From Gammaproteobacteria bacterium (lineage in GTDB: Bacteria > Pseudomonadota > Gammaproteobacteria > Pseudomonadales > Azotimanducaceae), in the NCBI GenBank assembly GCA_002725995.1, contig PBRQ01000051.1, positions 1 to 64,000 of the forward strand: a stretch of DNA of 64,000 nucleotides, given 5' to 3'. The translations under genes and the position numbers were made by a program. Below, one piece after another: positions 45,877 to 57,033 of this stretch (position 1 is the first letter of the stretch; each line of letters begins with the position of its first letter). The notes under the pieces were generated by a model. The model made no database searches. It was given only the letters and a program-made list of their open reading frames with translations, and was not told where the DNA came from.

Positions 45877-46881
45877 TTAGGCTGCCTGTGCGGTTTGATA
45901 TAAGAAGATAATGTAACCCAGCCAGAGGCTGAACAGAAGTCCCCCTCGAATCCTGGATATCCCTGAATGGCCACCTAACTTGAAGGCGAACATGACCAGG
46001 AGCAAAGTCATACCTAACATCAGGCCATAATCCCTCCAGAGTGTGAGGGGTTCCAGTGTGCTGGGGGCGAAAATCGCCGGTATCGAGAGTACGGTGAGAA
46101 TATTGAATATATTCGAGCCGACAATATTGCCAATAGCCAGGTCAGTCTGGCCTTTTAGTGCGCTTGTTAAGGAGACCACGAGCTCAGGAATGCTGGTTCC
46201 TACGGCTATCACGGTGAGGCCAATGACCAGTTCACTGACTCCTAGGTATTGGGCGATACCTATGGCAGCCCACACTAAAAGCTCTGAACTGAAGAGCAGG
46301 AATATCAGGCTCAGGAAGAGTTTAAGTATTGCCCGTTTTTCACTCATATCGGGAAATTCTTCGAGGTCTGATATTTCTGCCACCACTTCCATACTGGAGG
46401 AGCGTTTATGCTCTGCCCTTATTCGGTACAGGAAAACCAGCAGTGCTGATATCAGCAGCAGCCCGTCCCAAATACCAAGATATAAATCTACGAGGCAGAC
46501 GCCAGCACAAACAGTGATGAAAACCAGGATAGGCAAATCATAGCGCAGGATGTCAACCCTGAAGCGCAAGGGAACAATGAGGGCTGTCGAGCCCAGCACC
46601 ATTCCTATGTTCGCTATATTTGAACCAATAGCGTTTCCTACGGCAATCCCAGGTTCACCGTGGAAGGAGGATGATGCTGATACGAAAATTTCGGGAGCGG
46701 AGGTGCCAAGGGCGACAACCGTAATGCCGATAGTCATTGGTGTAATATTTAGGTTCCTGGCGGTCGCTACGGAACCCATCACAAACTGGTCGGCACTCCT
46801 AAACAAAATCAGAAACCCGATCAGTAGTGCGGCGCTATAGTAAAGCATACCCTCCTTATATGAATCTGGAAAAATAGGCAA
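45877..46881 (-). CDS. yrbG: calcium/sodium antiporter family protein YrbG
   Basis: This 334-aa CaCA-family protein has about ten membrane segments and two inverted repeat units. One alpha repeat has TVVALGTSAPEIFVS and GNAIGSNIANIGMVLGSTA, the other TVIAVGTSIPELVVSL and GNIVGSNIFNILTVLSI. The paired G-S/T-x-P-E motifs bind the cation. It is divergent from mlaF and normally precedes kdsD-kdsC-lptC. Confidence 0.92.
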   Translation of the reverse strand: MPIFPDSYKEGMLYYSAALLIGFLILFRSADQFVMGSVATARNLNITPMTIGITVVALGTSAPEIFVSASSSFHGEPGIAVGNAIGSNIANIGMVLGSTALIVPLRFRVDILRYDLPILVFITVCAGVCLVDLYLGIWDGLLLISALLVFLYRIRAEHKRSSSMEVVAEISDLEEFPDMSEKRAILKLFLSLIFLLFSSELLVWAAIGIAQYLGVSELVIGLTVIAVGTSIPELVVSLTSALKGQTDLAIGNIVGSNIFNILTVLSIPAIFAPSTLEPLTLWRDYGLMLGMTLLLVMFAFKLGGHSGISRIRGGLLFSLWLGYIIFLYQTAQAA

Positions 46882-47006
46882 TCATTAAAAGGGGATTTAT
46901 GGGTGTTTGCAAGGTGAAATCGCGCTCCGGCCCGGGAGGAATTTGTGGGCTGGTATAAGTGGCGCGTGGATGTTAGCTTTTAGCCGAGGTCTGTTGAAAA
47001 AAGAAT

Positions 47007-47825
47007 ATGTCTGACAGCCACATTATATTGGAAAAGGTCGTTTACCTGCGCGGACAGCGGTGTATTTTCGATGAGGTATCGATTGAGATTCCCCGCGGCA
47101 AAATAGTTGCCGTAATGGGGCCTAGTGGCGCTGGTAAAACGACGTTGCTCAAGCTTATCGGTGGTCAAATACAGCCGGAATCCGGAAGTGTCCGTGTGGA
47201 TGGCTTAGAGATACCACGCTTGTCCAGAAAGCAATTGTTCGATGTCAGGAAGACCATGGGCATGATGTTTCAAAGTGGCGCGCTATTCTCTGACCTCAGT
47301 GTATTCGAGAATGTCGCATTCCCACTGCGGATTCATACTAACCTGCCAGACGACATGATCCGTGACCTGGTATTGCTCAAACTTCAATCCGTAGGGTTGA
47401 GGGGTGCGAGGCGATTGTTCCCCAGCGAATTATCCGGCGGTATGAGCCGAAGGGTGGCGCTGGCAAGGGCGATTGCGCTTGACCCTGAGATTATCATGTA
47501 CGATGAACCATTTACTGGCCTTGACCCGATTGCTATGGGTGTAATCGTGGATTTGATTAAGACCCTCAATAGCGCCTATGGCACGACCAGCATCATTGTC
47601 TCCCACGATATTCCAGAAACAGCCGGTATTGCCGATATTATTTATATTATTTCAGGTGGCAAGGTCATTGGCAGTGGGTCACCTAAAGAACTGTTTGAAC
47701 AAGACTCGCCCCGGGTGCATCAGTTCATCAAGGGGCTGCCGGATGGGCCGGTTCCTTTTCACTACCCTGCCGACGACTATGAGGAAGAATTGATGCGAGT
47801 TCCGGATGCTGAGCGCCTGTTCTGA
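47007..47825 (+). CDS. mlaF: phospholipid ABC transporter ATPase MlaF
   Basis: MlaF is 272 aa with Walker A GPSGAGKT (38-45), signature SGGMSRRVALARAIALDP, Walker B IIMYDEPFTGLDP and SHDIPETAGIADIIYI. It powers the MlaFEDB complex, which maintains outer-membrane lipid asymmetry. Its stop overlaps the mlaE start by one base. Confidence 0.95.
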   Translation: MSDSHIILEKVVYLRGQRCIFDEVSIEIPRGKIVAVMGPSGAGKTTLLKLIGGQIQPESGSVRVDGLEIPRLSRKQLFDVRKTMGMMFQSGALFSDLSVFENVAFPLRIHTNLPDDMIRDLVLLKLQSVGLRGARRLFPSELSGGMSRRVALARAIALDPEIIMYDEPFTGLDPIAMGVIVDLIKTLNSAYGTTSIIVSHDIPETAGIADIIYIISGGKVIGSGSPKELFEQDSPRVHQFIKGLPDGPVPFHYPADDYEEELMRVPDAERLF

Positions 47826-48601
47826 TGTTGTCTAGGCTTCGCCGAATTGGCCAGTACAGCCTCGTCGCGCTGGCAACGCTTGGCCGGGCTGGACACATCT
47901 GGTGGCAGGCCATTTGGAGGAGGCCGCGGTTGCGAAATTTGCCGCTTTTAATACGACAAATATACCAGTTGGGGGTTCTGTCGGTTCTCATTATTGCAAT
48001 GTCCGGCTTTTCGATTGGTGCGGTCCTCGCGTTGCAGGGTTACAACCAGCTGGTCAAATATGGGTCTGAAAGTGCCCTTGGTCTCGGTGTTGCACTGGTG
48101 CTGGTGATGGAGATTGGCCCGGTGGTGTCAGGGTTGCTGTTCGCCGGCAGGGCGGGCTCAGCCGTTACCGCCGAGATTGGATTGATGAAGGCGACGGAAC
48201 AATTGAGTAGTATGGAAATGATGGGCGTTGATCCACTCCAGCGCATCGTTGCTCCCCGGCTCTGGGCAGGATTTATCGTAATGCCGATCCTGGCTTTGAT
48301 GTTTAGTATCATTGGGATCTGGGGTGCATCGCTCGTGGGAGTCGATTGGCTTGGTGTATATGAGGGTGCATTCTGGTCAGCTATGCAGGAAGGAGTAGAT
48401 TTCAGAAGCCATGTGCTGAAGGGAATTATCAAGTCCGTCGTATTTGGTATTGTGGTGACCTGGATTGCCGTGTTCCAGGGTTACGATACAATTCCGACAT
48501 CCGAGGGGATCGCAGCTGCGACTACGCGAACGGTCGTTTATTCCGCCGTGGCAGTTTTGGTTCTGGATTTTTTTCTAACCCTCGTGATGTTCAATTTTTA
48601 G
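47825..48601 (+). CDS. mlaE: phospholipid ABC transporter permease MlaE
   Basis: The 258-aa permease has six hydrophobic segments with the MlaE family motifs IAMSGFSIGAVLALQGYNQLVKYGSE and EIGPVVSGLLFAGRAGSAVTAEIGLMKATEQ. The permease works with MlaF, MlaD and MlaB. The start is at 47825, coupled to mlaF. Confidence 0.95.
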   Translation: MLSRLRRIGQYSLVALATLGRAGHIWWQAIWRRPRLRNLPLLIRQIYQLGVLSVLIIAMSGFSIGAVLALQGYNQLVKYGSESALGLGVALVLVMEIGPVVSGLLFAGRAGSAVTAEIGLMKATEQLSSMEMMGVDPLQRIVAPRLWAGFIVMPILALMFSIIGIWGASLVGVDWLGVYEGAFWSAMQEGVDFRSHVLKGIIKSVVFGIVVTWIAVFQGYDTIPTSEGIAAATTRTVVYSAVAVLVLDFFLTLVMFNF

Positions 48602-48644
48602 CCGATAACCCTATGAAGGGAATCAACATCGGGAGACCAAAACC

Positions 48645-49097
48645 ATGCAAATTCGATCAATAGAAATTATTGTTGGTACTTTTATGCTGGCTGGGATTGT
48701 TTCATTAATTGTCCTGGCGGTTCAGATCAGCGGTTTCAATGTTGGAACAGAAACTGGAACCTACAGTGTTTATGCTCGTTTTGAGAATATTAGTGGCCTC
48801 GTTATCAGATCAAAAGTAAGTATCGGTGGCGTCATGGTCGGCCAAGTTGCCGATATTGAGCTGGACCCAGACACTTACACGGCGTTGGTCAGGATGGAAA
48901 TTGATGGCGATGTCGACACCATCAGTACGGACAGCACCGCGGCCATTCTCACCGATGGGTTGCTGGGGGGGAAATATATTGGTCTGATTCTTGGTGCTGA
49001 GGAAGAATATCTGACTGATGGCGACGTTGTGCTCGATACGCAGTCGGCGATCGTACTGGAAGAACTGATTGGCAAGTTCTTGCTAAAACAGTTCTGA
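48645..49097 (+). CDS. mlaD: MCE-family phospholipid-binding protein MlaD
   Basis: This 150-aa protein has one N-terminal membrane helix (IIVGTFMLAGIVSLIVLAVQISG) and one MCE domain with YARFENISGLVIRSKVSIGGVMVGQVADIEL and DGLLGGKYIGL. It forms a hexameric ring that takes phospholipid from MlaC. It lies 44 bp after mlaE. Confidence 0.95.
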   Translation: MQIRSIEIIVGTFMLAGIVSLIVLAVQISGFNVGTETGTYSVYARFENISGLVIRSKVSIGGVMVGQVADIELDPDTYTALVRMEIDGDVDTISTDSTAAILTDGLLGGKYIGLILGAEEEYLTDGDVVLDTQSAIVLEELIGKFLLKQF

Positions 49098-49122
49098 AAT
49101 CTATATAGCTGGAGCCTCGCAG

Positions 49123-49758
49123 ATGGAGAAATTTCTAAAGTTGTTGGCGGTGGGATGGCTAGTCCTGGTGTTTTCTTCAGTCTTTGCAGCATCTACTTTA
49201 GCAGCAGGTGCGCCTGCTTCAGCACCAGATCCTACTGAGAGGGTGAAAGAAGTAACCGACAATTTGCTCAAGAAGCTAGTTGAGATCCAGCCCTATTACG
49301 AAAGTGATAGCGAAAGGTTTTTTAAGGAAATTGAAGCTTCACTGGCACCGTTTATTGACTTCAAAGGATTCTCCCGCGGTGTTATGGCGAAATACTACCG
49401 CCGCGCGAGCGACCAGCAGAAGGGTCAGTTTGCTGCAGTTTTCAAGTCGTCACTGATTCGCACCTATGCGACGGCCCTGGTCGAATTTGACAATCAACAG
49501 GTTGTTGTGAAGGCGAGTAGCGAGCTGCAGAAAAACCCAAAGAAGGCGCGTGTGGATCTCGAGGTGACGGGTAATGACGGTACTTTTTACCCGGTTGAAT
49601 ATAGCCTTGTACTGGTGGAAGGTGATTGGAAACTCCGTAATCTCGTCATTAACGGGATCAATATCGGTTTACAGTTCAGATCACAGTTTAGTTCCTTTAT
49701 GCAGCAGCATAGAAATAACATCGATAAGGTAATAGAGAACTGGAAAGTTGATGGTTGA
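49123..49758 (+). CDS. mlaC: periplasmic phospholipid carrier MlaC
   Basis: The 211-aa protein has a signal peptide ending near ASTLAAG and the MlaC/Ttg2D fold: PYYESDSERFFKEIEASLAPFIDFKGFSRGVM, SDQQKGQFAAVFKSSLIRTYATALVEF, and VLVEGDWKLRNLVINGINIGLQFR, cut here. It shuttles lipid between MlaA and MlaD. Confidence 0.94.
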   Translation: MEKFLKLLAVGWLVLVFSSVFAASTLAAGAPASAPDPTERVKEVTDNLLKKLVEIQPYYESDSERFFKEIEASLAPFIDFKGFSRGVMAKYYRRASDQQKGQFAAVFKSSLIRTYATALVEFDNQQVVVKASSELQKNPKKARVDLEVTGNDGTFYPVEYSLVLVEGDWKLRNLVINGINIGLQFRSQFSSFMQQHRNNIDKVIENWKVDG

Positions 49759-50047
49759 AGAACCTGAAGAACGAAAGCTGCTGCAATTATCCGGTGTGGT
49801 TGACTATGCCTCGGTGGTAGAGCAGAGGCAGCGACTCGCTGGCTTAATATCGGCAACTGCTTCGCACAAGCTGGTCATCGACCTGGGCGATATCAAGGTC
49901 CGTGGTGCCGTCGTGATTGCGCTTTTGATTTCACTGGTTCGTGAATCGAGGAAGGTTCAAAAAGAGCTGAGGTTTCAAAATTGTCCCGATCATCTGCGTG
50001 CAGTTGCCAGCGCCTGCGGTGTGGCTGATATTCTGCCACTGGACTAA
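49751..50047 (+). CDS. mlaB: STAS domain protein MlaB
   Basis: MlaB is 98 aa from the ATG at 49751, overlapping mlaC by 8 nt. It has the STAS fold with LVIDLGDIKVRGAVVIALLISLVRESRKVQKEL; the residue after the conserved Asp-like strand in other MlaB proteins (Thr or Ser) is replaced by R-G-A here. It stabilises MlaF in the complex. Confidence 0.88.
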   Translation: MVEEPEERKLLQLSGVVDYASVVEQRQRLAGLISATASHKLVIDLGDIKVRGAVVIALLISLVRESRKVQKELRFQNCPDHLRAVASACGVADILPLD

Positions 50048-50104
50048 TCGGGTCGTGCAACACCGTGCTATGATTTGCGCACTTTTTGCTAATTTGGAAT
50101 AGTT

Positions 50105-50338
50105 GTGAACCTGGATGATATCAGAGAGGTTTTGGATACGGCGTTCCCCGGCGGCAAGATTGAACTTGAGGCAGATGGAGACAGGCTAATGCTGGCGCTG
50201 GTTTCAGACAAATTTGAAGGCTTGAATAGAGTAAAACGTCAGCAACTCGTTTATTCACTGTTAAAAGACATGATCTCGTCGGGCGTGGTACATGCCATTA
50301 CCATGCGTACCATCACCCCGCAAGAAGCGGAGTCATAG
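50105..50338 (+). CDS. ibaG: BolA-family protein IbaG
   Basis: This is a 77-aa BolA fold protein (VNLDDIREVLDTAFPGGKIELEADGDRLMLALVSDKFEGLNRVKRQQLVY, cut here). The start is GTG at 50105 and the gene ends 12 bp before murA. IbaG is an acid-stress BolA protein, which works with monothiol glutaredoxin in iron-sulfur handling. Confidence 0.9.
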   Translation: MNLDDIREVLDTAFPGGKIELEADGDRLMLALVSDKFEGLNRVKRQQLVYSLLKDMISSGVVHAITMRTITPQEAES

Positions 50339-51740
<1,402 letters not shown>

Positions 51741-51786
51741 GGCAAACCTAACGAATTGGAGACAAAACAGCTAAATCGCCACCCCC

Positions 51787-52416
51787 ATGAGTAAACACAT
51801 AACCATAGCCTTAACGAAAGGGCGGTCATTGCCCCTTTCCCTTGAACTGCTTTCGAAGGTTGGCATTGAGCCTGCCGAGGACATATCTAAATCCAGAAAG
51901 CTTGTATTCAATACCAACCGGGAGGACCTGAAACTCATGGTTCTGCGTGGCATGGATGTCGCTACCTATGTGGAGCATGGTATTGCTGACCTTGGCATAT
52001 CAGGCAGGGATGTGCTGCTTGAGCATGGAGGCGATGGCTACTATGAACCGCTGGACCTCGGTCTTGCCAAGTGTCAGATAGCAGTTGCCGGGTTGGAAAA
52101 CGAGGGCAAATTGCCACCACGAATCAAGGTAGCAACCAAGTTTGTAAATATCGCCAAACGCTACTATGCAGAAAAAGCGATCCAGGTTGATATCATCAAG
52201 CTGTATGGTGCAATGGAGCTGGCCCCCGTCACAGGACTAGCCCACAGAATCGTTGACATAGTAGAGACGGGAAACACCCTGAAAGCTAATGGGCTGATTA
52301 CACTGGAAGTGATCGAAGAGATCAGCACTCGCTTGATCGTAAATAAACTATCGTTCAAAACCAGGTACGCAAGCGTTCAGCCCCTCATTGATGCGCTTGA
52401 AGAGGCGACGACATGA
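51787..52416 (+). CDS. hisG: ATP phosphoribosyltransferase HisG, short form
   Basis: HisG is 209 aa with the conserved start ITIALTKGRSLPLSLELLSKVGI, LGISGRDVLLEHGGDGY, and PVTGLAHRIVDIVETGNTLKANGL (the phosphoribosyl site), cut here. The short form lacks the C-terminal regulatory domain, so it is expected to act with HisZ, which is not in this window. It overlaps hisD by 4 nt. Confidence 0.95.
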   Translation: MSKHITIALTKGRSLPLSLELLSKVGIEPAEDISKSRKLVFNTNREDLKLMVLRGMDVATYVEHGIADLGISGRDVLLEHGGDGYYEPLDLGLAKCQIAVAGLENEGKLPPRIKVATKFVNIAKRYYAEKAIQVDIIKLYGAMELAPVTGLAHRIVDIVETGNTLKANGLITLEVIEEISTRLIVNKLSFKTRYASVQPLIDALEEATT

Positions 52417-53726
52417 TCCAGCGTTTGCGGACTAGTGATGAGGGGTTTGCAGAGAAACTTGCGAAAGTGTTGCAGGTTGATTCCTCCCAAACAGTAGAAA
52501 TTCGCGACATTGTTGCCGGTATACTGGTCGAGGTCAGACAAGGTGGTGATGCAGCGCTGCTTGCCTTCACAAGCAAATTCGATGGATTTGAAGCAAGTAC
52601 TATTGCTGAACTTGAAGTTTCGAAGGAGCGGTTGAGGAAGGCGTTCGAGAATATTGAGCCGCCGGTGAGAGATGCATTGCAGGCGTCTGCCGATCGTGTG
52701 CTGGCCTATCATCAGAAGCAACAGGATGCCCTCGGTGGTGGCGCATGGAGCTACGAGGATGAAAACGGGAATCAGTTCGGCCAGCTGGTCAGAGGGCTAT
52801 CCCGGGTTGGTATTTATGCCCCCGGGGGTAAAGCATCCTATCCCTCCACAGTTATTATGACGGCGATCCCGGCAAAGGTTGCCGGCGTAAATGAAATCAT
52901 ACTGGTGGTTCCAACTCCCGGTGGAGAGGTCAATGAAACACTACTGGCTGCCGCCCACCTCGTCGGTGTAGACAGGGTGTTCACGATCGGCGGTGCCCAG
53001 GCTATAGCGGCTTTGGCTTACGGTACGGAAACCATCAGTAGAGTTGACAAGATAGTTGGCCCGGGCAACATTTATGTAGCTACTGCAAAGCAGATGGTAT
53101 TCGGTGATGTCGGTATTGATATGGTAGCAGGGCCGTCAGAAGTCGTTATTATTGCCGATGACTCGGCGAACCTGGACTGGCTGGTGATGGACATGTTTGC
53201 CCAGGCTGAGCACGATGAGATGGCACAGGCGATTCTTGTCTCCTGGGATGATGAATTGCTCGACAGAGTCTCCGCCCTTGTTGAAAAAAGCCTGCAGGAA
53301 ACGCCGCTTTCCAGAAAGGATATTATTCGCCAGTCCATAGTCAGTCGGGGCGCCTTGATCAAGGTTGGTAATGTTGAAGAAGCGATGCAGGTAGTAAATC
53401 AGATCGCCCCTGAACACCTTGAGATCCTCCTGCAAGACCCGGAGCCTGCATTGGGGATGGTACAAAATGCCGGTGCCATTTTTGTCGGCAATCAAAGTTC
53501 AGAGGTGGTGGGCGACTATACGGCCGGGCCGAGCCACGTGCTGCCAACGGCAGGCACTGCAAGGTTCGCATCACCTTTGGGTATATATGACTTCCAGGTC
53601 AGGAGCTCGCTGATTCGATGTAGTGAGGCGGGCGCTGTGAAGTTGAACCGGGATGCTGCAATTCTAGCCCGGGAAGAAGGCTTGGATGCGCACGCGGAAT
53701 CAGCCGAATTCCGTGTACAAGGATAG
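52413..53726 (+). CDS. hisD: histidinol dehydrogenase
   Basis: HisD is 437 aa with the family blocks GIYAPGGKASYPSTVIMTAIPAKVAGV, KIVGPGNIYVATAKQMVFGDVGIDMVAGPSEVVIIAD, cut here, and FAQAEHDE with the Zn/base residues. It oxidises histidinol to histidine with NAD in two steps. It is coupled to hisG by overlap. Confidence 0.97.
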   Translation: MIQRLRTSDEGFAEKLAKVLQVDSSQTVEIRDIVAGILVEVRQGGDAALLAFTSKFDGFEASTIAELEVSKERLRKAFENIEPPVRDALQASADRVLAYHQKQQDALGGGAWSYEDENGNQFGQLVRGLSRVGIYAPGGKASYPSTVIMTAIPAKVAGVNEIILVVPTPGGEVNETLLAAAHLVGVDRVFTIGGAQAIAALAYGTETISRVDKIVGPGNIYVATAKQMVFGDVGIDMVAGPSEVVIIADDSANLDWLVMDMFAQAEHDEMAQAILVSWDDELLDRVSALVEKSLQETPLSRKDIIRQSIVSRGALIKVGNVEEAMQVVNQIAPEHLEILLQDPEPALGMVQNAGAIFVGNQSSEVVGDYTAGPSHVLPTAGTARFASPLGIYDFQVRSSLIRCSEAGAVKLNRDAAILAREEGLDAHAESAEFRVQG

Positions 53727-53740
53727 TATGCCCGCGGTCT

Positions 53741-54853
53741 ATGGATTCACTTGTAGGAAAAGGTCCGCTTCAGCAATACCAAGAGGCAATTGAAGACGAC
53801 GATGTCCAGCAGGATGATGTGCAACTCCAGACCGTCAGACATCTCCAGACACTATATGAAGAACTGTTGGCACCGGCACCCAGGCCCAGATTCCTGGCGC
53901 GCTGGTTTCCCGGCACTGGAGCAGTAGGAACAAAACCTCCTAAGGGACTGTATTTGTGGGGAGGTGTGGGGCGCGGTAAAACCTATCTGATGGACCTGTT
54001 TTACGAATCTTTGCCAATGCGTGAAAAGTCGAGAACACATTTTCACCGTTTTATGAGGAGCGTGCATATCCGCTTGCGGGAACTGCAAGGCGAGAAGGAT
54101 CCGCTGCAACAAGTCGCCCTTGAGTTTTCGAATCGTTACAGAATATTGTGTTTTGATGAGTTTTTTGTCAGTGATATAACCGATGCAATGATACTTGCGA
54201 CTATTCTGGATGTGCTGTTGGCCCGTGGTGTGGTGCTGGTAGCCACGTCAAATGTAGAGCCGGCACATCTGTACGAGAATGGGCTACAGAGACGCAAATT
54301 CCTCCCCGCAATTGAGCTGATTGAAACCAATACAAGCGTGCTCAATGTTGATGGCGGCATCGACTATCGATTACGTGCGTTGGAAATGGCGGAAATCTAT
54401 CACTTTCCCCTGGACGAGGCTGCCGACAAGGGGCTAATGGCCAGCTTTATGGCCATTAGCCCCGATGAGGGCATGGATGGTATTGAGTTGGATATAGAAA
54501 ATCGCTCTATCAGGTCCCGGCGCTGTGGTGATGGTGTGGCATGGTTTGAATTTGATGATATCTGTGCCGGGCCGAGGAGCCAGAATGACTACATTGAGCT
54601 AGCCCGGATTTTCCAGACCATCCTGATCAGTAATGTCCCTTGTTTTGGCTACAAGACTGAAGACAAGGCGCGGCGGTTTATCAGCCTGGTTGATGAGCTT
54701 TATGATAGAAATGTGAAACTCATTCTCTCTGCCGCTGAGCCTGCCATTGCCCTGTATCAGGGGGAGTTGCTGGAATTTGAGTTTCAACGAACCCAGAGTC
54801 GTCTTCAGGAAATGCAATCCCATGAATACCTTGCCAGAGAGCACAAACCATAA
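53741..54853 (+). CDS. zapE: AFG1-like ATPase ZapE
   Basis: The 370-aa ATPase has Walker A GGVGRGKT near residue 72, Walker B ILCFDEFFVSD, and the conserved RTHFHRFMRSVH block. ZapE is a cell-division-associated ATPase upstream of rplM-rpsI. Spacing to hisD is 14 bp, so readthrough from the his genes is possible. Confidence 0.92.
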   Translation: MDSLVGKGPLQQYQEAIEDDDVQQDDVQLQTVRHLQTLYEELLAPAPRPRFLARWFPGTGAVGTKPPKGLYLWGGVGRGKTYLMDLFYESLPMREKSRTHFHRFMRSVHIRLRELQGEKDPLQQVALEFSNRYRILCFDEFFVSDITDAMILATILDVLLARGVVLVATSNVEPAHLYENGLQRRKFLPAIELIETNTSVLNVDGGIDYRLRALEMAEIYHFPLDEAADKGLMASFMAISPDEGMDGIELDIENRSIRSRRCGDGVAWFEFDDICAGPRSQNDYIELARIFQTILISNVPCFGYKTEDKARRFISLVDELYDRNVKLILSAAEPAIALYQGELLEFEFQRTQSRLQEMQSHEYLAREHKP

Positions 54854-54945
54854 AGGCTGCAGCCAGCCTGAATATAGGAGGAATTGTCCATTTTAGTGCC
54901 GGGATCAAGAAAAGGCGCCAGATGTGGGTTTTGCCATTGTTTCAC

Positions 54946-54974
54946 TTGCGGTTCAGTTTGTGCTTAGGTAGACT
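54946..54974 (+). promoter_or_regulatory. predicted sigma-70 promoter of rplM-rpsI
   Basis: TTGCGG (54946-54951) and TAGACT (54969-54974) are separated by exactly 17 bp. The sequence after the -10 is GC-rich (TCGCGCTCC), a discriminator typical of stringently controlled ribosomal genes. The leader to rplM would be about 40 nt. Confidence 0.6.
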
Positions 54975-55021
54975 TCGCGCTCCCCAAAATCCCCGATTTT
55001 AAACTTAGTGGTTGTACTGAA

Positions 55022-55450
55022 ATGAAGACAATGAGTGCCAGAAAAGAAGATGTGAGACACGGCTGGTATATTATCGATGCTGCCGACAAGACACTGGGTC
55101 GGATCAGCACAGAAATAGCAAATCGGCTGCGAGGCATACATAAGCCTGAATATACGCCGCATGTGGATACGGGTGATTACATTGTCGTCGTCAACGCTGA
55201 GAAAGTGAGGGTAACGGGAAATAAGGCAAGCGGTAAGAACTACTACCATCACACAGGATTCCCGGGGGGCATAAAATCGATAAGCTTTGAAAAGTTGATC
55301 GAGAAGGCACCCGAGCGGGTAATTCAGATGGCAGTCAAGGGTATGATGCCAAAGAACAAGCTAGGTCGTTCGATGCTGAGTAAGCTAAAAGTTTATGCCG
55401 GTAATGAGCACCCTCATGCAGCGCAACAACCTCAACCTTTAGAGATTTAA
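55022..55450 (+). CDS. rplM: 50S ribosomal protein L13
   Basis: L13 is 142 aa with [42 protein letters not shown] and [23 protein letters not shown]. Length and sequence are typical. Followed 13 bp later by rpsI in one operon. Confidence 0.98.
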   Translation: MKTMSARKEDVRHGWYIIDAADKTLGRISTEIANRLRGIHKPEYTPHVDTGDYIVVVNAEKVRVTGNKASGKNYYHHTGFPGGIKSISFEKLIEKAPERVIQMAVKGMMPKNKLGRSMLSKLKVYAGNEHPHAAQQPQPLEI

Positions 55451-55463
55451 TAGGCCGATTTGA

Positions 55464-55850
55464 ATGACGCAGTATTATGGAACTGGAAGACGAAAAGCCG
55501 CTAAAGCGCGGGTATTCCTGAATTCGGGTGTAGGCAGCATCCGGGTCAACAACCGCTCACTAGATGAGTACTTTGGCAGGGAAACTGCCCGCATGATTGT
55601 GCGTCAGCCACTGGAGTTGGTCGAGTTGACAGACAAGTTTGATATACATGTTACGGTTAACGGCGGTGGAGGTTTTGGCCAGGCGGGTGCGATCCGTCAT
55701 GGTATCACCAGGGCCCTCATGGAATATGATGTGACACTTCGGCCGGCTTTACGCCAGGCTGGCTTTGTCAGTCGTGATTCCAGAGTTGTGGAGCGCAAGA
55801 AAGTTGGTTTGCGTAAAGCAAGAAAGCGGCCGCAATACTCAAAACGATAG
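55464..55850 (+). CDS. rpsI: 30S ribosomal protein S9
   Basis: S9 is 128 aa with [38 protein letters not shown], and the basic C-terminal tail ending RPQYSKR that contacts P-site tRNA. In many gammaproteobacteria petABC follows; here sspA comes next after about 97 bp. Confidence 0.98.
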   Translation: MTQYYGTGRRKAAKARVFLNSGVGSIRVNNRSLDEYFGRETARMIVRQPLELVELTDKFDIHVTVNGGGGFGQAGAIRHGITRALMEYDVTLRPALRQAGFVSRDSRVVERKKVGLRKARKRPQYSKR

Positions 55851-55947
55851 AATCCGACCCAATGGGTGTCGGGACAAGCGCTTTCTGCGAGTGTCACTCC
55901 GCTGCGGCAGTGGCTAATAGGAATACTTACACTAAAGAGGTGAATAG

Positions 55948-56580
55948 ATGGGGGTAGTTGTCAAGCACTCGTCAATGATTTTTTATTCTGATGGAAACGA
56001 CCACTATAGTCAGCGTGTGCGTCTCGTATTAGCCGAGAAGGGTGTTGCAGTTGAGATCGTCGATGTAGAGCGTGGAAACTATCCGGAAGATCTCGCTGAT
56101 CTGAACCCTTACAACAGTTTGCCAACCCTGGTTGATCGTGACCTGGCCCTGTACGAGTCGATGGTCATTATGGAATACCTTGATGAGCGATTTCCGCACC
56201 CACCCATGCTTCCCGTCTACCCGGTTGCACGTGCTCAGAGCCGGCTGTTTGTTTACCGAATTCAAAGAGACTGGTGTGGATATGTCGATACCATCGTCGC
56301 AGGTCGTTCAAAGGATACGGTTATCGACAGGGCTCGTAAAGAATTACGAGAGAGCCTGATAACAATCGCGCCGATATTCAAAGAGAAGCCCTTCTTTATG
56401 AGCGATGATTTTACCCTCGTTGATTGCTGTGTGGCCCCGATACTTTGGCGCTTATCGGTATTGGGCGTTGAATTACCGCCCAAGCATGGGAAACCCATGC
56501 TCGACTATATGGACAGGATATTTGAAAGGGATTCATTCCAGGCCAGCCTCTCTGAGGCCGAGTTGGACATGGGTGACTAA
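55948..56580 (+). CDS. sspA: stringent starvation protein A
   Basis: SspA is 210 aa and GST-like: [63 protein letters not shown], cut here. It lacks GST activity in known members and binds RNA polymerase with sigma-70 under starvation. A small hairpin around CCGAC..GTCGG (about 55855-55873) lies before it. Confidence 0.94.
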   Translation: MGVVVKHSSMIFYSDGNDHYSQRVRLVLAEKGVAVEIVDVERGNYPEDLADLNPYNSLPTLVDRDLALYESMVIMEYLDERFPHPPMLPVYPVARAQSRLFVYRIQRDWCGYVDTIVAGRSKDTVIDRARKELRESLITIAPIFKEKPFFMSDDFTLVDCCVAPILWRLSVLGVELPPKHGKPMLDYMDRIFERDSFQASLSEAELDMGD

Positions 56581-56628
56581 GAGCCAGGATTCATCACGAG
56601 GACTGGTTACTTTCTAGGAGAATATCTG

Positions 56629-57015
56629 ATGGCCATGTCATCATCGGTACCGTACCTGCTTCGTGCCACCAACGAATGGATTCTCGACAATAAATACACC
56701 CCATACTTGATCGTAGATGCGACAGTTAGTGGCACAGTTGTACCAGCCGACTACGTGAAGGACGATCAGATTGTGTTGAACATCAGTACCGGTGTAATAC
56801 GTGATCTTGTGATGAACAATGACTATGTCATGTTCAATGGTCGTTTTGACGGCATTGCCAAGGAAATAGTCGTCCCGATCGAAGCTGTCCTCGGCATTGT
56901 CGCCAAGGAAAATGGTGAAGGCATGTGGTTTTCGAAGGAAGACGGGGCCCCGGAACCGGAGCCGCCAAAGACGACTAGGAAGAAGGTTACACCGAGCCTT
57001 AAGGTCGTAAAATAG
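56629..57015 (+). CDS. sspB: ClpXP adaptor SspB
   Basis: SspB is 128 aa with a SsrA-tag-binding fold (PYLLRATNEWILDNKYTPYLIVDA, DQIVLNISTGVIRDLVMNNDYVMFNGRF) and a C-terminal tail ending SLKVVK, the ClpX-binding tail in other members. It delivers ssrA-tagged proteins to ClpXP. Confidence 0.94.
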   Translation: MAMSSSVPYLLRATNEWILDNKYTPYLIVDATVSGTVVPADYVKDDQIVLNISTGVIRDLVMNNDYVMFNGRFDGIAKEIVVPIEAVLGIVAKENGEGMWFSKEDGAPEPEPPKTTRKKVTPSLKVVK

Positions 57016-57033
57016 TCAGGAGCCGGGTAAGAA